Shown piece after piece: positions 16,303 through 23,972 of a stretch of DNA of 41,978 bases. The notes beneath the pieces were generated by a model. The model was not told the DNA's origin and searched no databases. It was given only the letters and a program-made list of their open reading frames with translations. The stretch comes from Actinomycetes bacterium (GTDB lineage: Bacteria; Actinomycetota; Actinomycetes; Propionibacteriales; Nocardioidaceae): positions 1 through 41,978 of the forward strand of contig JAEWXC010000004.1 in the NCBI GenBank assembly GCA_023396115.1, read 5' to 3'. The position numbers and the translations under genes are program-made. Each line of letters begins with the position of its first letter. Position 1 is the stretch's first letter.

Positions 16303-16328
16303 GGAACCTTGCGGCGCCCACTACCGTT
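16303..16328 (+). promoter_or_regulatory. SigR/SigH-type promoter of rbpA
   Basis: GGAAC (16303-16307), 18 nt, GTT (16326-16328). This matches the oxidative/thiol-stress sigma-factor consensus GGAAT/C-N18-19-GTT. Streptomyces rbpA is known to belong to the SigR regulon, which supports the assignment. Confidence 0.65.
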
Positions 16329-16442
16329 GGAAAACAGTAGGCAGCTGACACCCGTACCCGAGCGGCGTCACGGACCCCAGGCCCGCGGACCCGATCCGGC
16401 TGCCCCTCCCCGGACCGGGGATCAGCAACTGGAGGTGGCCGG

Positions 16443-16826
16443 ATGGCGGAGCGCACCCTGCGAGGCGCGAGGCTCGGCGGACAGAGCTTTGAGGACGAGC
16501 GCGGCATCGAGTTCGCCGCGCGTCAGCAGGTCGGATACCAGTGCCCCCAGGGGCACCTGTTCGAGATCACGATGTCGGTCGAGGCCGACATCCCCGCGAA
16601 CTGGGAGTGCCCCCGCTGCGGCGAGGAGGCCCTGAGCACCGCGGGCATCGAGCCCGAGGCGAAGAACGAGAAGCCGGCGCGTACCCACTGGGACATGCTG
16701 CTGGAGCGTCGTTCGGAGAAGGAGCTCGAGGAGATCCTCAAGGAGCGTCTGGAGCTGCTGCGCGGCGGCGAGATCGGTCCCGCGCACCTGCACCGGGCCA
16801 ACGCCCGCAAGCGCAAGGTCTCCTGA
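16443..16826 (+). CDS. rbpA: RNA polymerase-binding protein RbpA
   Basis: 127 residues. The protein begins MAERTLRGARLGGQSFEDER, the typical RbpA N-terminal tail, then the core domain with two Cys pairs (YQCPQGHLFE and WECPRCGEEA). Next comes the basic linker and sigma-interaction helix (RTHWDMLLERRSEKELEEIL), ending KRKVS. RbpA binds group I/II sigma factors and stabilises the open complex in actinobacteria. ATG 16443 has GGAGG 7 nt upstream. It has its own SigR-type promoter and a hairpin that lies inside the 3' end of convergent fxsA. Confidence 0.97.
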   Translation: MAERTLRGARLGGQSFEDERGIEFAARQQVGYQCPQGHLFEITMSVEADIPANWECPRCGEEALSTAGIEPEAKNEKPARTHWDMLLERRSEKELEEILKERLELLRGGEIGPAHLHRANARKRKVS

Positions 16827-16843
16827 CCGCACGCACGACGAGG

Positions 16844-17371
16844 TCAGTCCTCGTCCACCACGTCGCCCCGGACCACGTCAGGTCCGGGGCGATCTGCGTT
16901 CCCCGGCCCGGACGCGGAGCCGAACCCCGGCCCGAAGCCCGGTCCGAAGCCGCTGGCGCGTCCACCGATGCCGGTGACCGTGACCCGGCTGGCCACCAGC
17001 GGCAGCACCAGCCGCCGCACCACGGCCCGGGTCGGGGGCAGCACCAGCAGCACCCCGAAGACGTCGGAGAGGAAGCCGGGCGCCAGCAGCATCGCACCGC
17101 CCAGGACGACCAGCGTCCCGTCCGCCAGCTCCTTGGTCGGCACCCGACCGGAACCGAGGGCCTCACGCACCGCGCGCCACGCCCGGCCGCCCTCCCGCTT
17201 GAGCAGCCAGGTGCCCAGGATCGAGGCGAGCACCAAGAGCCCGATCGTCCACCAGGCGCCGATCACCTGACCGACCTGGATCAGCACGAACAGCTCGGCC
17301 AGGGGCATCACCACGAACGCGGTGAACAGCACCCAGGTCGGCAGCAGCCGACGACGACCGGTGGCAGGCAT
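16844..17371 (-). CDS. fxsA: FxsA family membrane protein
   Basis: 175 residues. The N-terminal ~110 residues have three or four hydrophobic segments with the FxsA core (PLAELFVLIQVGQVIGAWWT ... LLAPGFLSDVFGVLLVLPP). FxsA was named for suppressing F-plasmid exclusion of phage T7; its normal role is unknown. The C-terminal tail is Gly/Pro-rich with GFGPGFGPGFG repeats and ends in an acidic cluster. The start codon overlaps the ppm stop by 4 bp (ATGA), so it is the last gene of lnt-ppm-fxsA. The rbpA terminator hairpin is within its last codons. Confidence 0.85.
   Translation of the reverse strand: MPATGRRRLLPTWVLFTAFVVMPLAELFVLIQVGQVIGAWWTIGLLVLASILGTWLLKREGGRAWRAVREALGSGRVPTKELADGTLVVLGGAMLLAPGFLSDVFGVLLVLPPTRAVVRRLVLPLVASRVTVTGIGGRASGFGPGFGPGFGSASGPGNADRPGPDVVRGDVVDED
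16863..16892. terminator. Hairpin terminator inside the 3' end of fxsA
   Basis: A perfect 12-bp stem (TCGCCCCGGACC and its complement) with loop ACGTCA, 37 nt past the rbpA stop. It lies in codons for the fxsA tail, so termination of rbpA would use sequence that is coding on the other strand. Confidence 0.6.
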
Positions 17372-18120
17372 CAGGACCGCCCCAGCACCCGGCGGACCTG
17401 GTCGCGGCGGGCCCGCAGGCCCCAGGCGGTGATCCGGCGCATCGACTCGCTCGCGACGTCGGCGCTCATCTTGGAGTCACCGCGCACCCGTTCGATGAAC
17501 TCGATCGGCACCTCGTCGACACGCAGGCCAGCCCGGACGGCCCGCCAGGCCATGTCGGTCTGGAAGACGTAGCCGGTGGACTCGACGCTGGCAAGGTCGA
17601 TCCGCTCCAGGGTCTCCCGGCGGAACAGCCGGTAGCCGGCGGTGGCGTCACGCACCCGCATGCCCAGCAGCAGCCGGACGTAGAGGTTGCCGCCCCGGCT
17701 CAGCACCTGACGCTTGAGCGGCCAGTTCACCACCGACCCGCCGGGCACGTACCGGCTACCGATCACCAGGTCGGCGCCGTTCTCGATCGCGGCGCGGAGC
17801 CGGTGCAGCTGCTCGGGCTGGTGCGAACCGTCGGCATCCATCTCGCCGATGACGTCGTAGCCGGCGTCCAGGGCGACCCGGAAGCCGTGCAGGTAGGCCG
17901 CACCCAGACCGGCCTTCTCGGTCCGGTGCAGCACCTGGATCCGGGGGTCCGCGGCGGCCATCTCGTCGGCGAGCTTGCCGGTGCCGTCCGGGGAGCCGTC
18001 GTCCACCACCAGCAGGTCGACGTCGGGCTCGGCGGTGAGCAGCCGTTCGGTGATCCACGGGAGGTTCTCGGCCTCGTTGTAGGTCGGCACGACCATCACC
18101 GTGCGTCGGTCCGTGTTCAC
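17371..18120 (-). CDS. ppm1: Polyprenol monophosphomannose synthase
   Basis: 249 residues, GT2 family. Motifs: VVPTYNEAENLPWI (residues 10-23), LLVVDDGSPDGTG (37-48), the metal-binding D-A-D at 95-97 in GEMDADGSHQPE, and QTDMAWRA plus EIPIEF-type VDEVPIEFIERVRG near the end. It transfers mannose from GDP-mannose to polyprenyl phosphate for lipoglycan and protein mannosylation. The start GTG overlaps the lnt stop (GTGA). In Mycobacterium tuberculosis, Lnt and Ppm are one fused protein (Ppm1); here they are separate but translationally coupled. Confidence 0.92.
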   Translation of the reverse strand: MNTDRRTVMVVPTYNEAENLPWITERLLTAEPDVDLLVVDDGSPDGTGKLADEMAAADPRIQVLHRTEKAGLGAAYLHGFRVALDAGYDVIGEMDADGSHQPEQLHRLRAAIENGADLVIGSRYVPGGSVVNWPLKRQVLSRGGNLYVRLLLGMRVRDATAGYRLFRRETLERIDLASVESTGYVFQTDMAWRAVRAGLRVDEVPIEFIERVRGDSKMSADVASESMRRITAWGLRARRDQVRRVLGRS

Positions 18121-19700
18121 GTGGTCCCCTCGTCGTGCTGGCCGGGCGGCTCGGTGCCGTCCCGGTGCGGTGCGTCGCCCACGGTAGTCGGTGCCGGGTG
18201 AGGCCTGGCCGCGGAGCGCGCGGCGCGGCGTCGGGCCAGCAGTGCGCCGGCCAGGGCGAGCACGGTGACCAGGATGCTGAGCCGACCCGGCCACGCGCCC
18301 AGGCGGACGGCGGGCGTCACCCGGGAGACCAGACCCACCTCGTCGACGAGCACCTGGCGGGTGCGGGTCCCGGCCCGGCTGACCACGGTCCCGTCGGGCG
18401 CGACGACGCCGCTGACGCCGTTGACCGCGGCCACCACGACCCAGCGTCCGGTCTCCTGGGCGCGGAGCCGGCTGATCTCGAACTGCTGCTCGATCTGGTG
18501 GGTGTTGATGAACATGGCGTTGGAGGTCTGCACGGTCACCAGGTCGGCGCCCCGCAGCACCTGGGCGTGGATCCCGTCGTCGTAGGCGACGTCGAAGCAG
18601 ATCGCGTCGGCGATGCGCAGGTCCCCGAGTCGCAGCGGGGTGAGCCGGGTGCCCGAGAGCATGTCGCGGGGGATCATCCGCAGCTTGCCGAACGGTCGGG
18701 TGAAGACGGTGTCGCGCCACGGGATGTACTCGCCGAACGGCACCGGGTGGCGCTTGGAGTAGCGGTCCCCTCCCCCGGTCCCCGGTGACCAGACGACGCC
18801 CTGGTTGAGCACGTGGTCGGGTCCGGGGGCGTCGACCATGGCGCCGACCAGCACCGGGGCGTCGACGGCCTCGACGGCGGACTCGATGCCGAGCCGGGTG
18901 CGCGGGTCGGTGAACGGGTCAACGGCGGTCGAGTTCTCCGGCCAGAGCACCGCGTCGACCGGGGCGGTGTCCCCGGCCTCGATCTCGGCGCCCAGCTGCT
19001 CGGTGAGGGCGACGTGGCTGGCGGTGACCTCCCGGTGCACCGCCAAGAGGTCGTCCCCGCTGCCGGGCACGTCGCCCTGGACGGTGGCGATCCGCGCGGT
19101 TCCGGTCTCGGGCAGGACGAAGCCCACCACGCTGGGGAGCAGGGTGGTCGCGGCGAGGACGAGGCCGGTGGCCAGGGCGGTGCGCCGGTGTTTCCGCCCG
19201 TCGCGCAGACACCACACCGCCCAGGCGGCGGTGCCGCAGATCAGCAGGCTGACGCCGGTGAACCCGAACCAGACCAGGGCGTCGGCCCACGGGGTGCCGG
19301 CCACCGCGAAGGAGAGCCGACCCCAGGGCATCCCGGAGAACGGCCAGGCTCCGCGCACGGTCTCGACCGCGACCCACGCAGCGGTGACCCACACCGGCCA
19401 CCAGCGCAGCCGGGCCACCAGGGCCACGACGACGGCGAGCGGGACCATGAAGGCGGCCTCGGCCGCGGACAGCGCGATCCACGCGTCGGTGCCGACGGCA
19501 CGCATCCAGTACAGGAGGCTGAAGAAGTGGGTGACGCCGAAGACCAGTCCGACCCACGCGGCCCGACGCCCCCCGAGGCCGACGACGGAGGCGAGGAAGA
19601 ACCCCACCCCGACGGGCAGCAGCACGGCCAGGCCGACGGGCTCGTAGGCACAGGTGAGGGCGACCCCGCCGAGCAGGGCACCGGCGGAACGGAGCAGCAC
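18117..19700 (-). CDS. lnt: Apolipoprotein N-acyltransferase
   Basis: 527 residues. About the first 200 are membrane-spanning. The nitrilase-like domain follows, with the full Glu-Lys-Cys triad: Glu255 in LWPENST, Lys316 in YSKRHPVPFGEYIPW, and Cys368 in AICFDVAYDD. A last hydrophobic segment lies near residue 490. It N-acylates the lipid-modified cysteine of lipoproteins. GTG 19700 is chosen because TACGTT lies 6 nt upstream and no ribosome-binding site exists. First gene of lnt-ppm-fxsA. Lipoproteins encoded nearby, such as the FKBP protein, are candidate substrates. Confidence 0.93.
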   Translation of the reverse strand: MLLRSAGALLGGVALTCAYEPVGLAVLLPVGVGFFLASVVGLGGRRAAWVGLVFGVTHFFSLLYWMRAVGTDAWIALSAAEAAFMVPLAVVVALVARLRWWPVWVTAAWVAVETVRGAWPFSGMPWGRLSFAVAGTPWADALVWFGFTGVSLLICGTAAWAVWCLRDGRKHRRTALATGLVLAATTLLPSVVGFVLPETGTARIATVQGDVPGSGDDLLAVHREVTASHVALTEQLGAEIEAGDTAPVDAVLWPENSTAVDPFTDPRTRLGIESAVEAVDAPVLVGAMVDAPGPDHVLNQGVVWSPGTGGGDRYSKRHPVPFGEYIPWRDTVFTRPFGKLRMIPRDMLSGTRLTPLRLGDLRIADAICFDVAYDDGIHAQVLRGADLVTVQTSNAMFINTHQIEQQFEISRLRAQETGRWVVVAAVNGVSGVVAPDGTVVSRAGTRTRQVLVDEVGLVSRVTPAVRLGAWPGRLSILVTVLALAGALLARRRAARSAARPHPAPTTVGDAPHRDGTEPPGQHDEGTT

Positions 19701-19706
19701 GCGCTC

Positions 19707-19712
19707 AACGTA
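19707..19712 (-). promoter_or_regulatory. -10 box of lnt (leaderless)
   Basis: TACGTT on the minus strand, 6 nt before the GTG start. Confidence 0.45.
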
Positions 19713-20050
19713 CCGGCAGTGTGGGGACGCAGGGGACGGAGGGGATCCACGGCGCTTCGGACCGGTCCACGGCCCACCGGGTGCGGGCAACGAACCGTGA
19801 TCTACGGCGCCGGGCCCCTCCGTCTCCACCCACGCGGTCCCGATCCCCCTGCACGCCGGTGGTGGCTGTCTGGTGGGGCAGCCGTCCGGGTCCGGGTCAC
19901 GCAATGTTCGGGTCCCCCGCGCTCTGCACGGGCGGAGTGACCAGAGTCGAGGCCCTGGGGCGGTCCTGTCAACACCCTGCTGACCTGCGACTTCGCGCGT
20001 TTGCGCAGGTCAGAGCGGGGGTCTCGGGGTCACGGGTGGGGCAAAGGTTT
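19713..20050. other. Intergenic region between lnt and the lysine operon
   Basis: No gene is visible. It holds the lnt promoter at one edge and, at the other, the 10-bp inverted repeat at 19980-20013. Several open frames cross it in a GC-rich context but none has protein-like composition, a start with a ribosome-binding site, or a recognisable domain. Confidence 0.5.
19980..20013. repeat. Inverted repeat CTGACCTGCG - 14 nt - CGCAGGTCAG
   Basis: A perfect 10-bp stem in the lnt-kal intergenic region. The right arm and following bases (TGCGCAGGTCAGAGC) also occur once at 209-223. It may help end transcription of the kal operon; a regulator site is the alternative. Confidence 0.45.
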
Positions 20051-20064
20051 CCGGGCGGACCCGG
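20051..20064 (-). terminator. Short hairpin after kal
   Basis: CCGGG-nnnn-CCCGG directly after the kal stop codon, followed on the minus strand by AAACCTTTG. The 5-bp GC stem is short, so termination is uncertain; the larger repeat 40 nt further on may assist. Confidence 0.35.
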
Positions 20065-20065
20065 C

Positions 20066-20446
20066 TCAGGGCACCACGACGGTGCCGCTGGCCCGGGTGG
20101 CGAGCAGCGGCTCGGCCAGCACCTCCGCAGCCCCGGGCTGTTCGGGGGTGGCAGCGCCCCGGGCCACGACCCTCAGCTCGAAAGCCATCGCCCGGGATCG
20201 GGTGCCGCGTCGGACCAGCTCGGCGCTGACCTCGAGCACGTCACCGGCCCGGACCGGTGCCAGGAACGCCACCTCGTCGTACCCGGCGAACAGGCCCTCG
20301 TCGCCGTCGGTGAGGATGCACAGGTCCGTGGCGACGTCACCGAAGAGCCCCAGCCCGTAGGCACCGTCGACCAGGTTGCCGGCGTAGTGGGCGTGCGAGT
20401 ACGGGACGTAGCGCCGGTGGGTGACGCGGGGGTTCGGGGTGCTCAC
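20066..20446 (-). CDS. kal: 3-aminobutyryl-CoA ammonia-lyase (hotdog fold)
   Basis: 126 residues. A single hotdog domain of the Kal type: VPYSHAHYAGNLVDGAYGLG, then LFGDVATDLCILTDGDEGLF and FLAPVRAGDVLEV. Kal removes ammonia from L-3-aminobutyryl-CoA to give crotonyl-CoA, the last specific step of beta-lysine breakdown. The GTG start overlaps the kamE stop (GTGA) and has GAGGAG within the kamE 3' end. Operon context with kdd, kamD and kamE is the main reason to call it Kal rather than a generic hotdog protein. Confidence 0.83.
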   Translation of the reverse strand: MSTPNPRVTHRRYVPYSHAHYAGNLVDGAYGLGLFGDVATDLCILTDGDEGLFAGYDEVAFLAPVRAGDVLEVSAELVRRGTRSRAMAFELRVVARGAATPEQPGAAEVLAEPLLATRASGTVVVP

Positions 20447-21276
20447 GGGGACTCCTCCTGCTCGTCGGTGTGCTGGCGTCGGGCGATCCGGTCGACCAGG
20501 AACGAGGCGACCTCGCCGGGGGTGGTGCCGCGGGCGAAGACCCGGTCGACGCCCAGCTCGGCGGCCATCGACTCCTCGAACCTCGGACCCCCGACGACCA
20601 GCAGCGGTCGGGTGTCGTCGGTCCACTCCTCACGGAACGCCGCGGACATCTCCCGGGTGTTGAGCAGGTGGGCGTCGCGCTGGGTCACCACCTGACTGAC
20701 CAGGACCGCGTCGGCGCCCTCGTTGCGGGCCGCGGCCACCAGGTCGGGCACCGAGACCTGGGCGCCCAGGTTCACCACCTTGACCTCGCGGTAGTACTCC
20801 AGCCCCTTCTCGCCCGCGAACCCCTTGATGTTGAGGATGGCGTCGATGCCGACGGTGTGCGCGTCGGTACCGATGCACGCCCCGACGACGACCAGACGCC
20901 GGGCCAGGGTGCGCTTGATCTCGGCGTTGGCCTCGGACGGGGTGAGCAGCGGGTAGTCGCGTTCCACGACCTGCACGGTCCGGGTGTCCACGACGTGGCG
21001 GCAGCGGCCGTAGACGACGAAGAAGGTGAAGTCGGGGCCCATCGCCTTGGCGTGCACCACCATGGCCGGGTCGATGCCCATCTCGCGGGCGAGCAGCTGC
21101 GCGGCGCCCTCGGCGACCTTGTCGTGCGGGACCGGCAGGGTGAAGGAGAGCTGCACCATTCCGTCACCGGTGGTGTCCCCGTAGGGCCGGACCAGCCCTC
21201 GCCGGGGGGCTGTCGTGCCGGCGGTGTCCGCAGCAGTGTCCACACCGGGGTCCACGGCAGGGGTCGTGTCGCTCAC
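20443..21276 (-). CDS. kamE: Lysine 5,6-aminomutase beta subunit (B12- and PLP-binding)
   Basis: 277 residues. The cobalamin domain shows VVGACIGTDAHTVGIDAILN, with the cobalt-coordinating His140 in the D-x-H-x-x-G motif. Lys151 in NIKGFAGEKG is in the position of the lysine that forms the PLP imine in known 5,6-aminomutases. N-terminal residues 1-28 are a Thr/Ala-rich extension. With KamD it moves the terminal amino group of beta-lysine from C6 to C5, giving 3,5-diaminohexanoate. GTG start overlaps the kamD stop by 4 bp, so the two subunits are coupled. Confidence 0.95.
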   Translation of the reverse strand: MSDTTPAVDPGVDTAADTAGTTAPRRGLVRPYGDTTGDGMVQLSFTLPVPHDKVAEGAAQLLAREMGIDPAMVVHAKAMGPDFTFFVVYGRCRHVVDTRTVQVVERDYPLLTPSEANAEIKRTLARRLVVVGACIGTDAHTVGIDAILNIKGFAGEKGLEYYREVKVVNLGAQVSVPDLVAAARNEGADAVLVSQVVTQRDAHLLNTREMSAAFREEWTDDTRPLLVVGGPRFEESMAAELGVDRVFARGTTPGEVASFLVDRIARRQHTDEQEESP

Positions 21277-22859
21277 TGGTCGGCCTCCAGCATCTCGGTG
21301 GCGGGGTTGCAGTACTGCTCGGAGGTGGCGAACACACCCTCCAGGCCGCGGCCGCCCTCCCGGGGCCGGCGCATCAGGCCGAAGGAGCCGTCGGCGATCG
21401 CGTCGAACAGGCCCTGGGGGCGGGCGGCGATCTCCTCGAGCTGGGCCACCGACTCCCCCAGCACCTGCTGGGCGCGGCGGACCAGCAGACCCTGCGGGTC
21501 CGGGTGGAAGTCCTCGTGCAGCGAGCCGGCCGCGTCCAGCACGTAGCGCACGTTCTGCAGGGCCAGGTCGCGGTCGGAGAGCCACGGCGTCACGACCGCC
21601 TCGGTCATCATCCCCACCAGCAGGATGCCCTGCCCGGTGAGCGCCCCGGCGAGGTTGAAGAACCCGTCCAGCAGGTGTCCGCGGAACACGTCGCCGGACA
21701 TGTGCCGGGTCGGTGGCATCCACTTGAGGGGTGCGTCGGGGAACAGTTCGCGGGCCAGCAGCGCGTGCGCCAGCTCGAGTCGGAACGAGTCGGGCACGGC
21801 GGGGTCGATCTCGAAGGCGTGGCCCAACCCGATCTGGGCGTCGGGCAGCCCCGCCTCGTGGGCGAAGAACTCGTTGAGCAGTTGGCTGGTGGTGACCGTG
21901 TGCGCGGCCTCGACGGCATCGGCGGTGGTGAGGTAGTTGTCCTCACCGGTGTTGATCACGATCCCGGCGCGGGCGTGGACCTGGCGGGAGAACCGCTGGT
22001 CGACGAAGGTGCGAACCGGGTTGATGTCGCGGAACAGGATCCCGTACATGGCGTCGTTCAACATCATGTCGAGCCGCTCCAGCCCGGCCAGCACGGCGAT
22101 CTCGGGCATGCACAACCCGGAGGCGTAGTTGGTCAACCGCACGTAGCGGCCCAGCTCCCGGCTGGTCTCGTCCAGCGCGGCCCGCATCAGGCGGAAGTTC
22201 TCCTGCGTGGCGTAGGTGCCGGCGAAACCCTCCCGGGTGGCGCCCTCGGGCACGTAGTCCAGCAGGGACTGGCCGGTGGAGCGGATCACCGCGATCACGT
22301 CAGCGCCCTCGCGGGCGGCGGCCTGGGCCTGCGGGATGTCCTCGTGGATGTCCCCGGTCGCCACGATCAGGTAGATCCAGGGGCGGCGCGGTGCGTCCCC
22401 GACCTCGGCCAACAACCGGTCCCGGTCGGCGCGTCGGGCATCGACCCGGGCCAGTCCGGCGCCCACGTGCGAGCGCGCCAGCTCCCGGGCCCGGTCCGCG
22501 TCGGCCCCGGTGGGCAGCCGGAACCGGACCGAGCCGTCGGCGGCCCGGCGGGCCAGTTCGGCCAGGTCGCCCGCCTCACCGCGCAGCAGGGCGTCGTGGA
22601 CGGGCAGCGAGATGCCGTGGGCCAGTCCCCCGTCCTCGAGCAGGTCGGCGTGCACCACGTCGGCCAGCCGGTTGACCCAGGGGGTGCCGTCGGGGTCGGC
22701 GCCCCCCAGTCCGGCCAGGCGCAGGGTGGCCCGTTCGACCGAGACGGTGGTGTGGGCGCGGGCGGTGTCCACGATGGGCTGGCCGACCCGGCGCGCCACC
22801 TCGCGGGCGCGGGCCACGGTGGCCGGGTCCAGGCCCAGCTTGGCGGGGCGGGCGCTCAT
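21273..22859 (-). CDS. kamD: Lysine 5,6-aminomutase alpha subunit
   Basis: 528 residues, matching the usual ~520. Family-specific stretches include IYLIVATGDIHEDIPQAQAA, DVIAVIRSTGQSLLDYVPEG, YASGLCMPEIAVLAGLERLD, and MPPTRHMSGDVFRGHL near residue 365-380. This TIM-barrel subunit holds the adenosylcobalamin/PLP reaction centre together with KamE. ATG 22859 overlaps the kdd stop (ATGA). It is the largest gene of the kdd-kamD-kamE-kal operon and shows no sign of damage. Confidence 0.95.
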   Translation of the reverse strand: MSARPAKLGLDPATVARAREVARRVGQPIVDTARAHTTVSVERATLRLAGLGGADPDGTPWVNRLADVVHADLLEDGGLAHGISLPVHDALLRGEAGDLAELARRAADGSVRFRLPTGADADRARELARSHVGAGLARVDARRADRDRLLAEVGDAPRRPWIYLIVATGDIHEDIPQAQAAAREGADVIAVIRSTGQSLLDYVPEGATREGFAGTYATQENFRLMRAALDETSRELGRYVRLTNYASGLCMPEIAVLAGLERLDMMLNDAMYGILFRDINPVRTFVDQRFSRQVHARAGIVINTGEDNYLTTADAVEAAHTVTTSQLLNEFFAHEAGLPDAQIGLGHAFEIDPAVPDSFRLELAHALLARELFPDAPLKWMPPTRHMSGDVFRGHLLDGFFNLAGALTGQGILLVGMMTEAVVTPWLSDRDLALQNVRYVLDAAGSLHEDFHPDPQGLLVRRAQQVLGESVAQLEEIAARPQGLFDAIADGSFGLMRRPREGGRGLEGVFATSEQYCNPATEMLEADQ

Positions 22860-23902
22860 GCGATCACCTGGGTGCGCGCCTCGAACAGACGCCGGACCCC
22901 GGGGGTCTGCCGGTACAGCTCGAGTGCCGTCTCGGCGTGCCCGGGCAGGTAGCCGTTGCCGATCAGCAGCGTCACGTCCGCCGCCAGCCCCTCGGCGCCG
23001 AGGGCGGCCGCGGAGAACGAGGTGGCCATCGAGAAGAAGATGACGGTGCCGCCCTCGGCGGTGGCCAGCACCGCGGACCCCTCGCAGCCGGGTACGTCCA
23101 CGCACACGACGGTGACGTGCGCCGGTCCCCCGGCGGCCAGCACGGCGTCGCGGGTCGCGACCGGGTCGGTGGCGTCGGCCAGCACGACCTCGTCGCAGAT
23201 CGCGGCCTCGCGGACCGCGGCGGCCTCCCGCTCGGTGGGCACGACGGCCACGGTCCGGGCGGCACCGGCGCGCCGGGCGGCGGCGAGGCTCAGCGACCCC
23301 GACTTCCCCCCGCCGCCGATCACGACGACCACCGGCGGCTCGTCGCACTGGCGCACGACGCGTTCGGTGAGCGCGGGCGCGCCGCAGACGTCCATCACGC
23401 TGAGCGCGATCTCGTCGGGCAGGTCCTCGGGCAGCCGGGCCGCGATGGTGCGCCCGAACAGCACCGCGTACCCCTCGCAGGGCAGCTGCTCGTCGTCGCC
23501 GTCCCAGCGGGCGAGCCCGTCGGTGATCACCAGCGGGGTGAGGGTGAGTGAGACCAGGGTGGCCACGCGGTCGCCGACCGCCAGTCCGGTGGAGGCCTCG
23601 GGGCCGACCGCCTCGACGGTGCCGATCAGCATCCCGCCGGAGCCGGTCTCGGGGTTCTGCATCTTGCCGCGCTCGGCGACGATGTCGAGCACCGCGCGGC
23701 GCAGGTCCTCCGCACCGGTGTGGGTCCGGGTGAGCTGGCGGTAGGAGGCGGCGTCGAGGTTGAGCCGCTCCACCGCGACCCGGGTCTCGTCCGGCCACAG
23801 TTCGCGGCGCGTGTCGAGCCGGTGTGCCAGCTGGGGCAGCACCCCGGGTGGCTCGATGACCCGGTGCAGACCGGTCGGGTCGCCGACAACTTCGCTCACC
23901 AT
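22856..23902 (-). CDS. kdd: L-erythro-3,5-diaminohexanoate dehydrogenase
   Basis: 348 residues. The marker GKMQNPETGSGGMLIGTVEA (residues 79-98) is typical of Kdd, and the NAD(P)-binding loop is IGGGGKSGSLSL (195-206). It oxidatively deaminates 3,5-diaminohexanoate to 3-keto-5-aminohexanoate. First gene of the operon. The ATG at 23902 is used; the GTG at 23899 lies at a better distance (5 nt) from AAGGAG and may be the true start, one residue shorter. Divergent from kamA over 70 bp, which suggests shared control. Confidence 0.95.
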   Translation of the reverse strand: MVSEVVGDPTGLHRVIEPPGVLPQLAHRLDTRRELWPDETRVAVERLNLDAASYRQLTRTHTGAEDLRRAVLDIVAERGKMQNPETGSGGMLIGTVEAVGPEASTGLAVGDRVATLVSLTLTPLVITDGLARWDGDDEQLPCEGYAVLFGRTIAARLPEDLPDEIALSVMDVCGAPALTERVVRQCDEPPVVVVIGGGGKSGSLSLAAARRAGAARTVAVVPTEREAAAVREAAICDEVVLADATDPVATRDAVLAAGGPAHVTVVCVDVPGCEGSAVLATAEGGTVIFFSMATSFSAAALGAEGLAADVTLLIGNGYLPGHAETALELYRQTPGVRRLFEARTQVIA

Positions 23903-23909
23903 GACTCCT

Positions 23910-23972
23910 TCACAAGAAATCTTCCTGCCGACTGTTTGTGACGCAGGACGAACTGTGTCTACTCTGGCATGC
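23910..23972. promoter_or_regulatory. Divergent kdd/kamA control region
   Basis: This 63-bp AT-richer stretch holds an inverted repeat TCACAA (23910-23915) / TTGTGA (23936-23941). On the plus strand TTGTGA (-35), 18 nt, TACTCT (23960-23965) and 7 nt to the kamA ATG form a leaderless promoter. On the minus strand AAGGAG precedes kdd. A regulator bound to the repeat, for example the nearby Lrp-type protein, could act on both directions. Confidence 0.5.

Noticed and set aside
22860..23798. N-terminal extension of the kamD frame into kdd
   Set aside because: The extra ~313 residues are low-complexity Arg-rich sequence; the ATG overlapping the kdd stop gives the family length.
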